Positions 8,382 to 17,186 of a stretch of DNA of 64,000 nucleotides are shown piece by piece. The notes beneath the pieces were generated by a model. The model worked only from the letters and a program-made list of their open reading frames with translations. It did not search any database and was not told the DNA's origin. Position 1 is the stretch's first letter. Every line of letters begins with the position of its first letter. The stretch comes from CAYOEJ01 sp964403015 (GTDB taxonomy: Bacteria > Actinomycetota > Actinomycetes > Actinomycetales > Actinomycetaceae). A program made the position numbers and the translations under genes. The stretch is taken from the NCBI GenBank assembly GCA_964403015.1, contig CAYOEJ010000005.1, forward strand, positions 5,942-69,941, in the 5' to 3' direction.

Positions 8382-9763
8382 ACAGGCGCATTATCGGCAT
8401 CGAGACCGAGTATGGTCTTACCTGTGCCTCTTTGCACGGGGGTGTGCCGCCGATGGAAGCGGAGGATGCCGCCCAGTACCTGTTTAGCGATGTCCTCGAA
8501 AAGACCCGCTCCACCAACATCTTTCTTGCCAACGGCGCACGCCTCTATCTAGATGTGGGCGCCCACCCTGAGTATGCGACCGCAGAATGCGATGATCTGG
8601 GCGACCTATTGGCAAATGACCGCGCTGGGGATGCGATATACGCACACATGGCAGCGGCAGCATCGCAGGCGATAGCGGGCAAGGATATTCCCGGGCGCCT
8701 TCACCTGTTTAAGAACAATGTTGATTCAGCTGGCAACTCGTTCGGATGCCACGAGAACTACCTAGTGCGTAGAAGACGTGATTTTCGGGCCCGCATTGAT
8801 TCGCTCATCCCGTTCTTCGTCAGCAGGCAGATTATCGTGGGAGCAGGGCATTTGCGCCGCGAAGGCGAGTCCGTCACCTACGAGATTTCCCAGCGGGCCG
8901 ATCAAATGTGGGATGCGGTCTCTGCGGCTTCCACGCGCTCCCGACCGATGATCAATACCCGCGACGAACCACACGGGGATGCCGAGCTCTACCGCCGCAT
9001 GCATGTGATCGTGGGCGATTCAAACATGTCTGAGCCAACCACCTTGCTTAAAGTCGGCTCCACGGAGGCCATCCTCAACGTCATCGAGAGCGGTGTCCGC
9101 TTACCGAACCGAGCCCTCGCTGATCCCATGAAGGCAATCCGCCTCATTTCTCAGGACCTGTCGGGACGTGCTCGTGTAGAACTAGCCGATGGATCCTCGA
9201 TGACCGCTCTGGAGATTCAGCGGGAAGTCCACGAGGTCGTGGTCGAGACCTATCGGAAGAACGACTGGTTCTCCGCTCTTGACCCCATTCGGACCTACAT
9301 GTTTGACCTGTGGGAGCGAACGCTGACAGCACTTGAAAATGACAAGCATGACGACGTCGCGACCGAAATCGACTGGATTGCCAAGCGCGCTCTTTTGGAT
9401 CGCTATGTACAGCGCTTAGGAACGGATCTGTCAGATCCCCGCATTGCGCGGCTGGATTTGGCCTGGCACGACATCACTGAGAACGGTCTACGGGCCAAGC
9501 TCGAGGAATCCGGTGGTCTGCGCCGCGTCATCACTCCTGAACGCGTCGAGAAAGCCATGGGCATCCCTCCGCAGACCACCAGGGCAAAGCTACGCGGTGA
9601 TTTCGTTGCTCTTGTCCAGGATTTGCGCCGTGACTACCTCGCGGATTGGATGAATCTCCGGTTGATCGACGACGCCGGCGCTCGGACTATCGTCTTAAAA
9701 GATCCGTTCGCGAGTAGTGATTCTCGAGTTGATGAACTCATGGAGGAAATCGAGAGCGTATGA
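8378..9763 (+). CDS. pafA: Pup ligase PafA
   Basis: PafA activates the C-terminal Glu of deamidated Pup with ATP and forms an isopeptide bond to substrate lysines. It is a 461-residue paralogue of Dop without the Dop-loop. Seen: RRIIGIETEYGLTC at the N-terminus, the catalytic Asp59 in NGARLYLDVGAHPEYATAEC, NNVDSAGNSFGCHENYL, PMINTRDEPHGDAELYRRMHV and the C-terminal domain that binds Pup. GTG at 8378 is chosen because it overlaps the pup stop and opens the conserved sequence. The order dop-pup-pafA with tight overlaps predicts one transcript with trmI and arc. Confidence 0.95.
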   Translation: MNRRIIGIETEYGLTCASLHGGVPPMEAEDAAQYLFSDVLEKTRSTNIFLANGARLYLDVGAHPEYATAECDDLGDLLANDRAGDAIYAHMAAAASQAIAGKDIPGRLHLFKNNVDSAGNSFGCHENYLVRRRRDFRARIDSLIPFFVSRQIIVGAGHLRREGESVTYEISQRADQMWDAVSAASTRSRPMINTRDEPHGDAELYRRMHVIVGDSNMSEPTTLLKVGSTEAILNVIESGVRLPNRALADPMKAIRLISQDLSGRARVELADGSSMTALEIQREVHEVVVETYRKNDWFSALDPIRTYMFDLWERTLTALENDKHDDVATEIDWIAKRALLDRYVQRLGTDLSDPRIARLDLAWHDITENGLRAKLEESGGLRRVITPERVEKAMGIPPQTTRAKLRGDFVALVQDLRRDYLADWMNLRLIDDAGARTIVLKDPFASSDSRVDELMEEIESV

Positions 9764-10620
9764 GGAAGCTTCTCGCGGTCCTCTTGTTCTTGGGCGGACT
9801 GATTATTGGCTTCAGTGCCTCGACTGTGACTGCCCGACTCGAGGCTAGACCCACAGACTTTGACGTCGAGGTCCTCGGTGAACTTGGCGCACCCGTGAGT
9901 GTCACTACGTCCGGAGATACCAATGCAGCTCAGAGCGGTGCTGAGGTAGTTATAGATGGTGACGGGCGAGAGATCGAAGAGGATGGCCAAGTTCTTTATC
10001 GGGCCACTGCTTTCTCTTCATCGGATTCGGGGTGGACACGAATCTCTGGCGAGACGGGACCCATCAACGCGATTGCGAACGAAGACAATCTGTCCAGTTT
10101 GACTGCGGCCATAGTTGGGCAAAGCGAAGGTAGCCGAGTCCTAGTCACGAACCCGCGGGATGAGGGCGAGCTCGTTGAGATCGTCGTCGTCGATCTTTTA
10201 CCCACACTTGCCTACGGAACAAACCAAATTCTCCCTGCCTCAAACGGAATGCCAGGCATATCAGTGGATGAGGAGGGCTTGCCAACCGTTGAAAGTGGTG
10301 GAGGCTCTGTCGGTGAACTGCGCACGGAGGTCTTGGTCCAAGGAGAAGGTGTCCAAGCGGCCGCTAATTCTACGATCATTGCGAATTACTTGATCGTTGG
10401 TAGCGACGGTACGGTGGAAGAGAACACGTGGGACGGTGCCCCCGCTGCGACCTTAGATCTTAATGAGGTCTTCCCAGGATTGCGTGCGGGGCTGTCCGAT
10501 CAGCGAGTCGGCTCCAGGGTGGTTGTCGCTATTCCAGCGGCGCAGGCTCAAGGTGATGCAGACACGGTTGTTATCGTCGACATTCTGGCGGTCGTGGACG
10601 CCGGCGACACCGAGGACTAA
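9760..10620 (+). CDS. Membrane-anchored protein with two FKBP-like domains
   Basis: A 286-residue exported protein with an N-terminal hydrophobic segment (LLAVLLFLGGLIIGFSAS) acting as signal peptide or anchor; no lipobox cysteine is seen. Two repeats follow. Residues about 65-155 and about 190-280 each have the layout of an FKBP-type peptidyl-prolyl isomerase: an early beta strand, then LTAAIVGQSEGSRVLVT in the first and LRAGLSDQRVGSRVVVAIP in the second. The aromatic active-site residues of true FKBPs look poorly conserved, so enzyme activity is uncertain. It overlaps the pafA stop by 4 bases; FKBP genes near pafA occur in other actinobacteria. A fold-chaperone role outside the membrane is inferred. 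Confidence 0.75.
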   Translation: MRKLLAVLLFLGGLIIGFSASTVTARLEARPTDFDVEVLGELGAPVSVTTSGDTNAAQSGAEVVIDGDGREIEEDGQVLYRATAFSSSDSGWTRISGETGPINAIANEDNLSSLTAAIVGQSEGSRVLVTNPRDEGELVEIVVVDLLPTLAYGTNQILPASNGMPGISVDEEGLPTVESGGGSVGELRTEVLVQGEGVQAAANSTIIANYLIVGSDGTVEENTWDGAPAATLDLNEVFPGLRAGLSDQRVGSRVVVAIPAAQAQGDADTVVIVDILAVVDAGDTED

Positions 10621-10662
10621 CTTAACGTTACCCTTGTGTCATTGTTCAGCAAGGAGAAAACA

Positions 10663-11427
10663 ATGTCTGTAGCCGTACGCGTTATACCGTGTCTCGACGT
10701 ATCTCATGGCCGAGTTGTTAAGGGCGTCAACTTTGAAAACCTCAAAGAGGCTGGAGACCCCGTTGAGCTGGCCCGCAGGTACGGTGACATGGGAGCTGAC
10801 GAACTTACCTTCCTCGATGTTTCTGCTTCCGTGGAGGATCGCGGCACCATGTTGGACGTCGTGCGAGCAAGCGCGGAGCAGATCTTCATTCCTCTCACTG
10901 TGGGTGGCGGAGTGCGTTCGGTTGACGACGTACGCGTCCTCCTGGAGGCAGGCGCGGACAAGGTGGGAATTAATACGGCCGCGATTTCGCGCCCCGAGCT
11001 CATCAGCGATGTTGCGACCGAGTTTGGCTCCCAAGTGATCACCCTTTCCGTGGACGCTCGGCGAGCTCAGTCGTGTGAATCAGGATATGAAGTCACCACG
11101 CACGGAGGCAAGAAGAGCGCCGGGATCGATGCGATTGAATGGGGCCAGCGCGCCGCTGAACTTGGAGCGGGCGAGATTCTCTTGAACTCGATGGATGCCG
11201 ACGGAACCACCAGTGGCTTTGACCTCGAGATGATTGCAGATATGCGACGCGCGGTAGCAGTGCCGATCATCGCCTCTGGCGGTGCTGGCACCGCCCAGCA
11301 TTTCGTCGATGCTGTCCATGCTGGTGCCGACGCCGTTCTGGCAGCCTCGGTGTTCCACTTCGGAACGTTGACTGTTGGTGACGTCAAGGCCGCACTTGCC
11401 TCGGCTGGCATCGAGGTACGTCAGTGA
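10663..11427 (+). CDS. hisF: Imidazole glycerol phosphate synthase subunit HisF
   Basis: Cyclase subunit that uses ammonia from HisH to close the imidazole ring and release AICAR in histidine synthesis. A 254-residue TIM barrel. Seen: VAVRVIPCLDVSHGRVVKGVNF with the catalytic Asp, GADELTFLDVSAS, GGGVRSVDD, and GEILLNSMDADGTTSGFD with the second catalytic Asp, then IIASGGAG for phosphate binding. The frame extends to a GTG at 10636, but AAGGAG at 10651-10656 lies just before the ATG at 10663, so the latter is the start. No hisH, hisA or hisB is present nearby. Overlaps hisI by 4 bases. Confidence 0.95.
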   Translation: MSVAVRVIPCLDVSHGRVVKGVNFENLKEAGDPVELARRYGDMGADELTFLDVSASVEDRGTMLDVVRASAEQIFIPLTVGGGVRSVDDVRVLLEAGADKVGINTAAISRPELISDVATEFGSQVITLSVDARRAQSCESGYEVTTHGGKKSAGIDAIEWGQRAAELGAGEILLNSMDADGTTSGFDLEMIADMRRAVAVPIIASGGAGTAQHFVDAVHAGADAVLAASVFHFGTLTVGDVKAALASAGIEVRQ

Positions 11428-11771
11428 GAGACGATCTGCCTTCCATCAAGTGGAATGACCAGGGACTGGTGTGCGCGGTTGTTCAGGATGTTAGGACTCA
11501 CGAGGTCCTTATGGTGGCGTGGATGAATGAGGAGGCTCTTTCACGGACTCTTACATCCGGACGCGCTTGGTACTGGTCGCGGTCCCGCGGTGAGTATTGG
11601 CGTAAAGGCGATACCTCGGGAAATATCCAGATCGTCCGTAGCGTACGCGTCGACTGTGACGCCGATGCGCTCCTACTCGAAGTTGAACAGACGGGCCCGG
11701 CATGCCATACCGGTGCACGAAGCTGTTTCGACGCTGGGGGAACACTCTCGCTTTCACAGAAGGAGAACTAA
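11424..11771 (+). CDS. hisI: Phosphoribosyl-AMP cyclohydrolase HisI
   Basis: Opens the purine ring of phosphoribosyl-AMP in step three of histidine synthesis; a zinc enzyme. The 115-residue protein is the short, single-function form without the HisE domain. Seen: VLMVAWMNEEAL, the SRSRGEYWRKGDTSG signature, DCDADALLLEVEQTGPACHTGARSCF with the metal-binding Asp and Cys residues. The GTG start overlaps the hisF stop (GTGA). The downstream trpE begins directly after the stop behind AAGGAG, so histidine and tryptophan genes share one transcript, a layout common in actinobacteria. Confidence 0.95.
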   Translation: MRDDLPSIKWNDQGLVCAVVQDVRTHEVLMVAWMNEEALSRTLTSGRAWYWSRSRGEYWRKGDTSGNIQIVRSVRVDCDADALLLEVEQTGPACHTGARSCFDAGGTLSLSQKEN

Positions 11772-13301
11772 ATGGTACGCAGTCTTGAATGGGGCGAGAT
11801 TTGGCCGTCGCTCGAAGAATTCACCGAGTTGGGCAAAACCCGCCGAGTGGTTCCCGTAGCAATGAAAGTTCTCGTTGATGATGCCGCACCCGTTGCACTC
11901 TACAGGCTGCTTGCGCAGTCAAAGCCCGGCACATTCATCCTTGAAAGTGCGGAACGTGATGGGACCTGGTCGCGTTGGTCCTTCATCGGGACGTCGTCAC
12001 GAGCATCGCTGGTAGCTCGAGACGGAGTTGCTACGTGGTTTGGAGATGTCCCTGAAGGCGTAAAGGTTAAGGGCTCGACTCTAGATGTCCTCGAATCCGC
12101 TCTCACGGAACTGCGAAGCGAGCCATTAGAAGGATTACCGCCACTCTCCGGAGGTCTGATTGGGGCACTCGGGTGGGATGTCCTTTATGACTGGGAGCCG
12201 CAACTTCGCAAGAAGGCACCCGCCAACCATGACACCCCTGATGTTGCGATGTGCCTAGCTGATGATCTCATCGCGGTTGATCATCAAGAAAATGCCGTGT
12301 GGATTATCGCCAACGCGATCAACCGGAACAACACTGCTGAAGGCATCGGTGGCGCCTACAATGATGCAATTCAACGAATCGGACAGACTCGAATCAAACT
12401 GACGCTCGAACACTCGCTGCACGCCTCCGTCGTCGGCGAAGAGCAACAGAGCATTCCCACGCTACAAACCTCCCAGCCCGAATTTGAAGCGGCTGTCCGG
12501 CGGGCAAAGGAAGCGATTGTTGACGGCGACGTCTTCCAAGTGGTCCTGTCACAGCGCATGGACGTCGATTGCGCTGCCGATCCGCTGGATGTCTATCGTG
12601 TTTTGCGGACGATTAATCCCAGTCCGTACATGTATTACCTCAGGCTTTCCGACCCTGAGAACCCCGAGGGATTTTCCGTGGTGGGCTCGTCACCGGAAAC
12701 ATTGATGAAAGCTATCGATGGGAAGATTACAACCTTCCCTATTGCTGGTTCGCGGCCCCGCGGCAAGGATCCGCTAGAAGATCATGAACTTGCGGAGGAA
12801 CTTCTTAAAGATCCGAAGGAACTTTCGGAACACGTCATGCTCGTTGATCTATCGCGCAATGACCTCGCGAAGGTCTGTAAACCAGGCACGGTCGAGGTAG
12901 TGGACATGATGCACATTAAACGCTTCTCCCACATCATGCACATAACTTCTACAGTGACGGGTGAATTGCGAGAGGATGTTGGTCCGGTCGATTGTTTGGC
13001 CGCAACGTTCCCTGCAGGCACGCTCTCTGGAGCTCCCAAACCGCGTGCCATCGAGCTCATTGACGAGCTGGAGCCATTCCGGCGCGGCATTTACGGTGGC
13101 GTCGTGGGTTACTTCGACTTCTCTGGCAACGCAGATCTGGCAATTGCCATCCGCACCGCGGTGATCTCACGAGGCAAAGCAAGCGTACAAGCCGGAGCAG
13201 GAATCGTCGCAGATTCCGTACCGGAAACCGAATTCGTGGAGACGAAGAACAAGGCCGCTGCGGCCGTTCGCGCGATTCAGATTGCGGGCGTCTTAGCATA
13301 G
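11772..13301 (+). CDS. trpE: Anthranilate synthase component I
   Basis: TrpE makes anthranilate from chorismate with ammonia or TrpG-supplied glutamine nitrogen, the first committed step to tryptophan. It has 509 residues. Seen: an N-terminal region with the LLESAERDGTWSRWSF-like segment (here FILESAERDG...SRWSFIG), expected to form the tryptophan feedback site; the catalytic core with VLSQRMDVD, NPSPYMYYL, VGSSPETL, PIAGSRPRGK, ELSEHVMLVDLSRND, and GAGIVADSVPETEFVET at the end. AAGGAG precedes the ATG. There is no trpG or leader peptide here: the gene abuts hisI, so attenuation at this point is unlikely. Confidence 0.95.
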   Translation: MVRSLEWGEIWPSLEEFTELGKTRRVVPVAMKVLVDDAAPVALYRLLAQSKPGTFILESAERDGTWSRWSFIGTSSRASLVARDGVATWFGDVPEGVKVKGSTLDVLESALTELRSEPLEGLPPLSGGLIGALGWDVLYDWEPQLRKKAPANHDTPDVAMCLADDLIAVDHQENAVWIIANAINRNNTAEGIGGAYNDAIQRIGQTRIKLTLEHSLHASVVGEEQQSIPTLQTSQPEFEAAVRRAKEAIVDGDVFQVVLSQRMDVDCAADPLDVYRVLRTINPSPYMYYLRLSDPENPEGFSVVGSSPETLMKAIDGKITTFPIAGSRPRGKDPLEDHELAEELLKDPKELSEHVMLVDLSRNDLAKVCKPGTVEVVDMMHIKRFSHIMHITSTVTGELREDVGPVDCLAATFPAGTLSGAPKPRAIELIDELEPFRRGIYGGVVGYFDFSGNADLAIAIRTAVISRGKASVQAGAGIVADSVPETEFVETKNKAAAAVRAIQIAGVLA

Positions 13302-13369
13302 TCCAGAAGGTGTCCGATTAGGCAATCACCGTAGTGGACTGGCTATTGTGGGAGCAGACGGAGGTAGGA

Positions 13370-14188
13370 ATGACTGTTTTAGACGACATCATCGCAGGCG
13401 TACGCGAAGACTTGGCAGTGCGCGAATCTCAGGTGAGCCTTGACCAGCTCAAGGAACGCGCCTCGCGAGTCCCCGGTGCTATTAATGCTGAAGAGAGATT
13501 ACGGCCCGCGGGCCATCGCTCGGTTCAGATTATCTCTGAAGTCAAGCGAAAGAGTCCCTCGAAGGGTGCATTGGCCGACATCCCTGATCCTGCCAAACTT
13601 GCTGACCTCTATGAACAGGGCGGTGCAGCCGCGATCTCTGTTCTGACCGAGCAGCGGCGCTTCGGTGGAAGTCTTGACGATCTTGACGCGGTTCGTGCGC
13701 GGGTCAACGTCCCCATCCTTCGCAAGGACTTCGTGGTAACGCCCTATCAAATCTGGGAAGCTCGCGCCCACGGGGCAGATATCGTTTTGCTCATGGTAAG
13801 TGCTCTTGAGCAGACAGTTCTGACATCCTTTGTCGAGCGCGTTCACTCACTTGGAATGACTGCACTCGTTGAAGCACACACTCGCGAAGAAGCCCATCGG
13901 GCTATCGATGCCGGCGCACGAGTCGTGGGTATCAACGCCCGCAATCTCAAGACACTCGAAGTGGATCTGCGGGTTTTCGAACAGGTTATCGATGTTCTTC
14001 CAGGTGATCTCATTCGGGTGGCCGAATCCGGAGTGCGCGGGCCTCAGGACGTTCTCGATTACGCCCGCTCGGGTGCCGATGCGGTTCTTGTGGGAGAAGC
14101 GCTAGTTACCCACGGCGATCCCTTGCAGGCAATTCGCGACATGGTCGCGGCGGGCCAGCACCCATCCCTCGACGCTATCGAACGATAG
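13370..14188 (+). CDS. trpC: Indole-3-glycerol phosphate synthase
   Basis: TrpC closes the pyrrole ring, converting CdRP to indole-3-glycerol phosphate. The 272-residue TIM barrel carries SVQIISEVKRKSPSKG with the catalytic Lys, VLTEQRRFGGSLDDL, VPILRKDFVV with the second Lys, VEAHTREEAHRAI, GINARNLKTLEVDL and RVAESGVRGPQDV. A GTG 12 codons upstream is in frame, but GGAGGT at 13360-13365 sets the ATG at 13370. It is monofunctional: no TrpF domain is fused. A 68-base gap separates it from trpE, the largest within this cluster. Confidence 0.95.
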   Translation: MTVLDDIIAGVREDLAVRESQVSLDQLKERASRVPGAINAEERLRPAGHRSVQIISEVKRKSPSKGALADIPDPAKLADLYEQGGAAAISVLTEQRRFGGSLDDLDAVRARVNVPILRKDFVVTPYQIWEARAHGADIVLLMVSALEQTVLTSFVERVHSLGMTALVEAHTREEAHRAIDAGARVVGINARNLKTLEVDLRVFEQVIDVLPGDLIRVAESGVRGPQDVLDYARSGADAVLVGEALVTHGDPLQAIRDMVAAGQHPSLDAIER

Positions 14189-14195
14189 GAATCTC

Positions 14196-15413
14196 ATGAG
14201 CAAGATGTCGTTGGCTCAAGGCCCGTACTTCGATGAGTTTGGTGGTCAGTACATTCCAGAAGCACTGATGGCCGCGCTGGCAGATCTCGAAGATGGCTGG
14301 AATAAGCTTAAGGATGACCCCACCTTTTTACGAGAACTAGACGAACTGCACCGCACCTATACGGGACGTCCGTCAATCATTACCGAAGCCAAGCGTTTTG
14401 GTGAACACTGCGGCGGGGCACGAATTATCCTCAAGCGCGAGGACCTCAACCACACGGGCTCGCATAAGATCAACAACGTTCTTGGTCAGGCTCTCCTCAC
14501 ACGAGCGCTCGGCAAGAAGCGTGTGATCGCAGAGACCGGCGCGGGCCAGCATGGTGTTGCCACGGCCACGGCAGCCGCACTGCTGGGACTCGACTGCACG
14601 GTATACATGGGGGAGATTGACGCCGAACGGCAGGCTCTCAACGTTGCGCGAATGGAATTGCTGGGCGCGAACGTTATTGCTGTCAATAACGGCTCGCGGA
14701 CACTTAAAGACGCGATCAACGAGGCTTTCCGCGACTGGGTGACGAACGTTGAAACCACCAATTACCTTTTCGGAACTGCCGCGGGGCCGCACCCATTCCC
14801 ATCCCTTGTTCGTGACCTGCAAAAGATCATCGGCGAAGAGGCACGTTCACAGGTGCTTGATCTTACTGGCGAACTTCCCGACGCCGTTCTCGCATGCGTG
14901 GGCGGTGGCTCAAATGCCATCGGAATTTTCAACGCGTTCCTCGATGATCCAACAGTGCGGTTAATTGGATGTGAAGCAGCCGGCGATGGAGTAGACACCG
15001 ATCGTCACGCCGCGTCAATCACCGGCGGCACCGTTGGCGTGCTCCATGGCGCAAAAACCTTCCTTCTTCAGGACGAAGACGGGCAAACCATCGAGTCGCA
15101 TTCAATTTCAGCCGGCCTCGACTATCCCGCCGTGGGACCTGAGCATGCGTGGCTCGCAAACATCGGACGCGCTGAGTACTGGCCCATCACGGATTCCGCT
15201 TCGATGGAAGCTTTTGCTCTGCTCAGCCGCACCGAGGGCATCATCCCCGCCATCGAGTCAGCCCACGCACTTGCGGGTGCCATGCGTCTGGGACGAGAAG
15301 CGAAAGAGGCCGGCGATCAGCCGCCCACAATCCTCGTTTCTCTATCTGGACGTGGCGATAAGGATATGGAAACGGCCGCCACGTATTTCGGGCTCGGAAA
15401 GGAACGCCAATGA
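14196..15413 (+). CDS. trpB: Tryptophan synthase beta chain
   Basis: TrpB condenses indole with serine on pyridoxal phosphate. The 405-residue protein has the TrpB1 form expected to pair with TrpA: FGGQYIPEALM, the PLP lysine in REDLNHTGSHKINNVLGQ, the substrate loop AETGAGQHGVATA, the phosphate-binding VGGGSNAIGIF, and the SISAGLDYPAVGPEH segment. It follows trpC by 7 bases and overlaps trpA by 4 bases, so subunits are made in coupled translation. Confidence 0.96.
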   Translation: MSKMSLAQGPYFDEFGGQYIPEALMAALADLEDGWNKLKDDPTFLRELDELHRTYTGRPSIITEAKRFGEHCGGARIILKREDLNHTGSHKINNVLGQALLTRALGKKRVIAETGAGQHGVATATAAALLGLDCTVYMGEIDAERQALNVARMELLGANVIAVNNGSRTLKDAINEAFRDWVTNVETTNYLFGTAAGPHPFPSLVRDLQKIIGEEARSQVLDLTGELPDAVLACVGGGSNAIGIFNAFLDDPTVRLIGCEAAGDGVDTDRHAASITGGTVGVLHGAKTFLLQDEDGQTIESHSISAGLDYPAVGPEHAWLANIGRAEYWPITDSASMEAFALLSRTEGIIPAIESAHALAGAMRLGREAKEAGDQPPTILVSLSGRGDKDMETAATYFGLGKERQ

Positions 15414-16216
15414 GCGTGTATTCAGGAGACGTCATTGACCGGGCCCTAGCTGAGGGACACCCAGCGTTCATCGGATACCTGCCGGTTGGTTATCCCTCAG
15501 TTCAAGGGTCGATCGACGCGGCTAAGGCGATCGTTGACGCTGGCGTAGACATCATCGAGCTGGGATTTCCGTACTCCGATCCATCAATGGACGGAACGAT
15601 CATTCAAGAGGCCGCGCAGGCCGCACTTGATCGCGGGGTCAAACGTGCCGACATGTTCCGTGCCGTCGAGGAAGTCGCCTCCACCGGCGCGGCTGTGCTG
15701 ATCATGACCTACTTCAACCCCGTCCTGCGGTACGGCGTCGACAATTTTGCGCGGGATTTGGCTAATGCGGGAGGCGCTGGACTCATCACGCCAGACCTCA
15801 TCCCGGAAGAGGCGGGGGAGTGGATCGCCGCAGCTGACGAGTACGGTCTCGACAAGGTATTCCTCGTTGCTCCGTCGTCGACCAACGAAAGAATTTCAAT
15901 CACGGCAAAAGCTAGTCGCGGATTTGTCTATGCGGCCTCGCGCATGGGAGTGACGGGCGTTCAATCGGATGTTGGTTCAGATGCAGAAGGTCTCGTCCAA
16001 CGAGCGCGCACGCAGGGTGCTGAGCGCGTCGCCGTCGGTATCGGCGTGTCGAACAAGGAACAGGCTCTCGAAGTGGGATCGTATGCGGACGGCGTGATCG
16101 TCGGCTCGGCTCTTGTCAAGGCGCTCCTCGACAACGACGCCGATCCCAAGGCTGGTATCAGCGCCATCACGGCAGTCGCAGCAGACATTGCTGAAGGCAT
16201 TCATACGGCACGCTAG
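15410..16216 (+). CDS. trpA: Tryptophan synthase alpha chain
   Basis: TrpA cleaves indole-3-glycerol phosphate to indole, which is channelled to TrpB. A 268-residue TIM barrel. Seen: IGYLPVGYPS, the catalytic Glu in DIIELGFPYSDPSMDG together with the catalytic Asp that follows, VLIMTYFNPVLRYG, GLITPDLIPEEA and the phosphate loop VGIGVSNKEQA and VIVGSALV. The start ATGA overlaps the trpB stop. lgt follows after 15 bases. Confidence 0.96.
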   Translation: MSVYSGDVIDRALAEGHPAFIGYLPVGYPSVQGSIDAAKAIVDAGVDIIELGFPYSDPSMDGTIIQEAAQAALDRGVKRADMFRAVEEVASTGAAVLIMTYFNPVLRYGVDNFARDLANAGGAGLITPDLIPEEAGEWIAAADEYGLDKVFLVAPSSTNERISITAKASRGFVYAASRMGVTGVQSDVGSDAEGLVQRARTQGAERVAVGIGVSNKEQALEVGSYADGVIVGSALVKALLDNDADPKAGISAITAVAADIAEGIHTAR

Positions 16217-16231
16217 GTCAAGGAGTTACCT

Positions 16232-17161
16232 GTGCTTCCCATCTCCATCCCCTCACCCTCCCAATCCGAATGGATGATCGGACCGCTACCGTTGCGGGCC
16301 TACGCCATTGCGATTGTGATTGGCATCGTAGTCGCCTACTACATGGGCGACCGACGCTACCGAAAGAAGGGCGGACCGGAGGAAGTCACTCTCGATGTGA
16401 CGGTGTGGATGGTTCTTTTTGGAATCGTTGGCGCGCGCCTTTACCACGTCATCACGACGCCCGATCCCTACTTTGGCGAAGGTGGAGATCCGCTTAAGGC
16501 TTTCCGGATTTGGGAAGGTGGACTGGGTATTTGGGGTGCCATTTCCGTGGGTGCTATTGGTGCGTATATCGCATTACGACGCCGAAATCTACGCTTCGGA
16601 CCATTCGCAGATGCGCTGGCTCCTGGCATACTTGTCGCACAGGCGATCGGCCGTTTGGGTAACTGGTTTAACCAGGAACTCTTCGGCGGACCAACCGATC
16701 TCCCGTGGGGCCTTGAGATTTCGCCGGAGCGAATTCCCGCTGGGTACGACGCCGGGACCACGTTCCACCCGACATTCCTGTACGAACTTCTGTGGTGTCT
16801 AGCAGCGGCAGCGCTGCTCATTTGGCTGGAGAAAAGGTTCAACCTGCGCGGAGGCCAGGTCATCGTCTCCTACGTCATGCTGTATACGCTTGGTCGGGTC
16901 TGGATTGAAATGCTCCGGATCGATGAAGCACAGACAGTTCTTGGTTTGCGACTGAACGTGTGGACGTCGGTCATCATCTTCCTTGCCGCTGCGATCACAT
17001 TTGTGTGGCTGACAGGTCGGCTTAAGCGGCATCCACAACTCGCTGATATATATATCGACCCCTCTGATGCGAAAGATCACGCAAACCGGAATAACCCGTC
17101 GGAAGACGGCGAGGCGTTGGACACTGTCTCGGAAGAGTCTTCCGAGCCGTCTGCCTCCTAG
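16232..17161 (+). CDS. lgt: Prolipoprotein diacylglyceryl transferase
   Basis: Lgt transfers diacylglycerol from phosphatidylglycerol to the lipobox cysteine of prelipoproteins at the inner membrane. The 309-residue protein has seven or so hydrophobic segments, LRAYAIAIVIGIVVAYYMG at the start, the active-site RLYHVITTP, GLGIWGAISVG, and the Lgt signature GRLGNWFNQELFGGPTDLPWGL. The last 50 residues are a charged cytoplasmic tail. The start is GTG with AAGGAG 6 bases before it. Following trpA is a known actinobacterial arrangement; the lipoprotein at 60690 would be one substrate. Confidence 0.94.
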   Translation: MLPISIPSPSQSEWMIGPLPLRAYAIAIVIGIVVAYYMGDRRYRKKGGPEEVTLDVTVWMVLFGIVGARLYHVITTPDPYFGEGGDPLKAFRIWEGGLGIWGAISVGAIGAYIALRRRNLRFGPFADALAPGILVAQAIGRLGNWFNQELFGGPTDLPWGLEISPERIPAGYDAGTTFHPTFLYELLWCLAAAALLIWLEKRFNLRGGQVIVSYVMLYTLGRVWIEMLRIDEAQTVLGLRLNVWTSVIIFLAAAITFVWLTGRLKRHPQLADIYIDPSDAKDHANRNNPSEDGEALDTVSEESSEPSAS

Positions 17162-17186
17162 CCTCTCTATCAGGTAAGGTGGAATC

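Noticed and set aside
11700..11771. Trp leader peptide/attenuator before trpE
   Set aside because: trpE abuts hisI with no leader space, and there are no clustered Trp codons.
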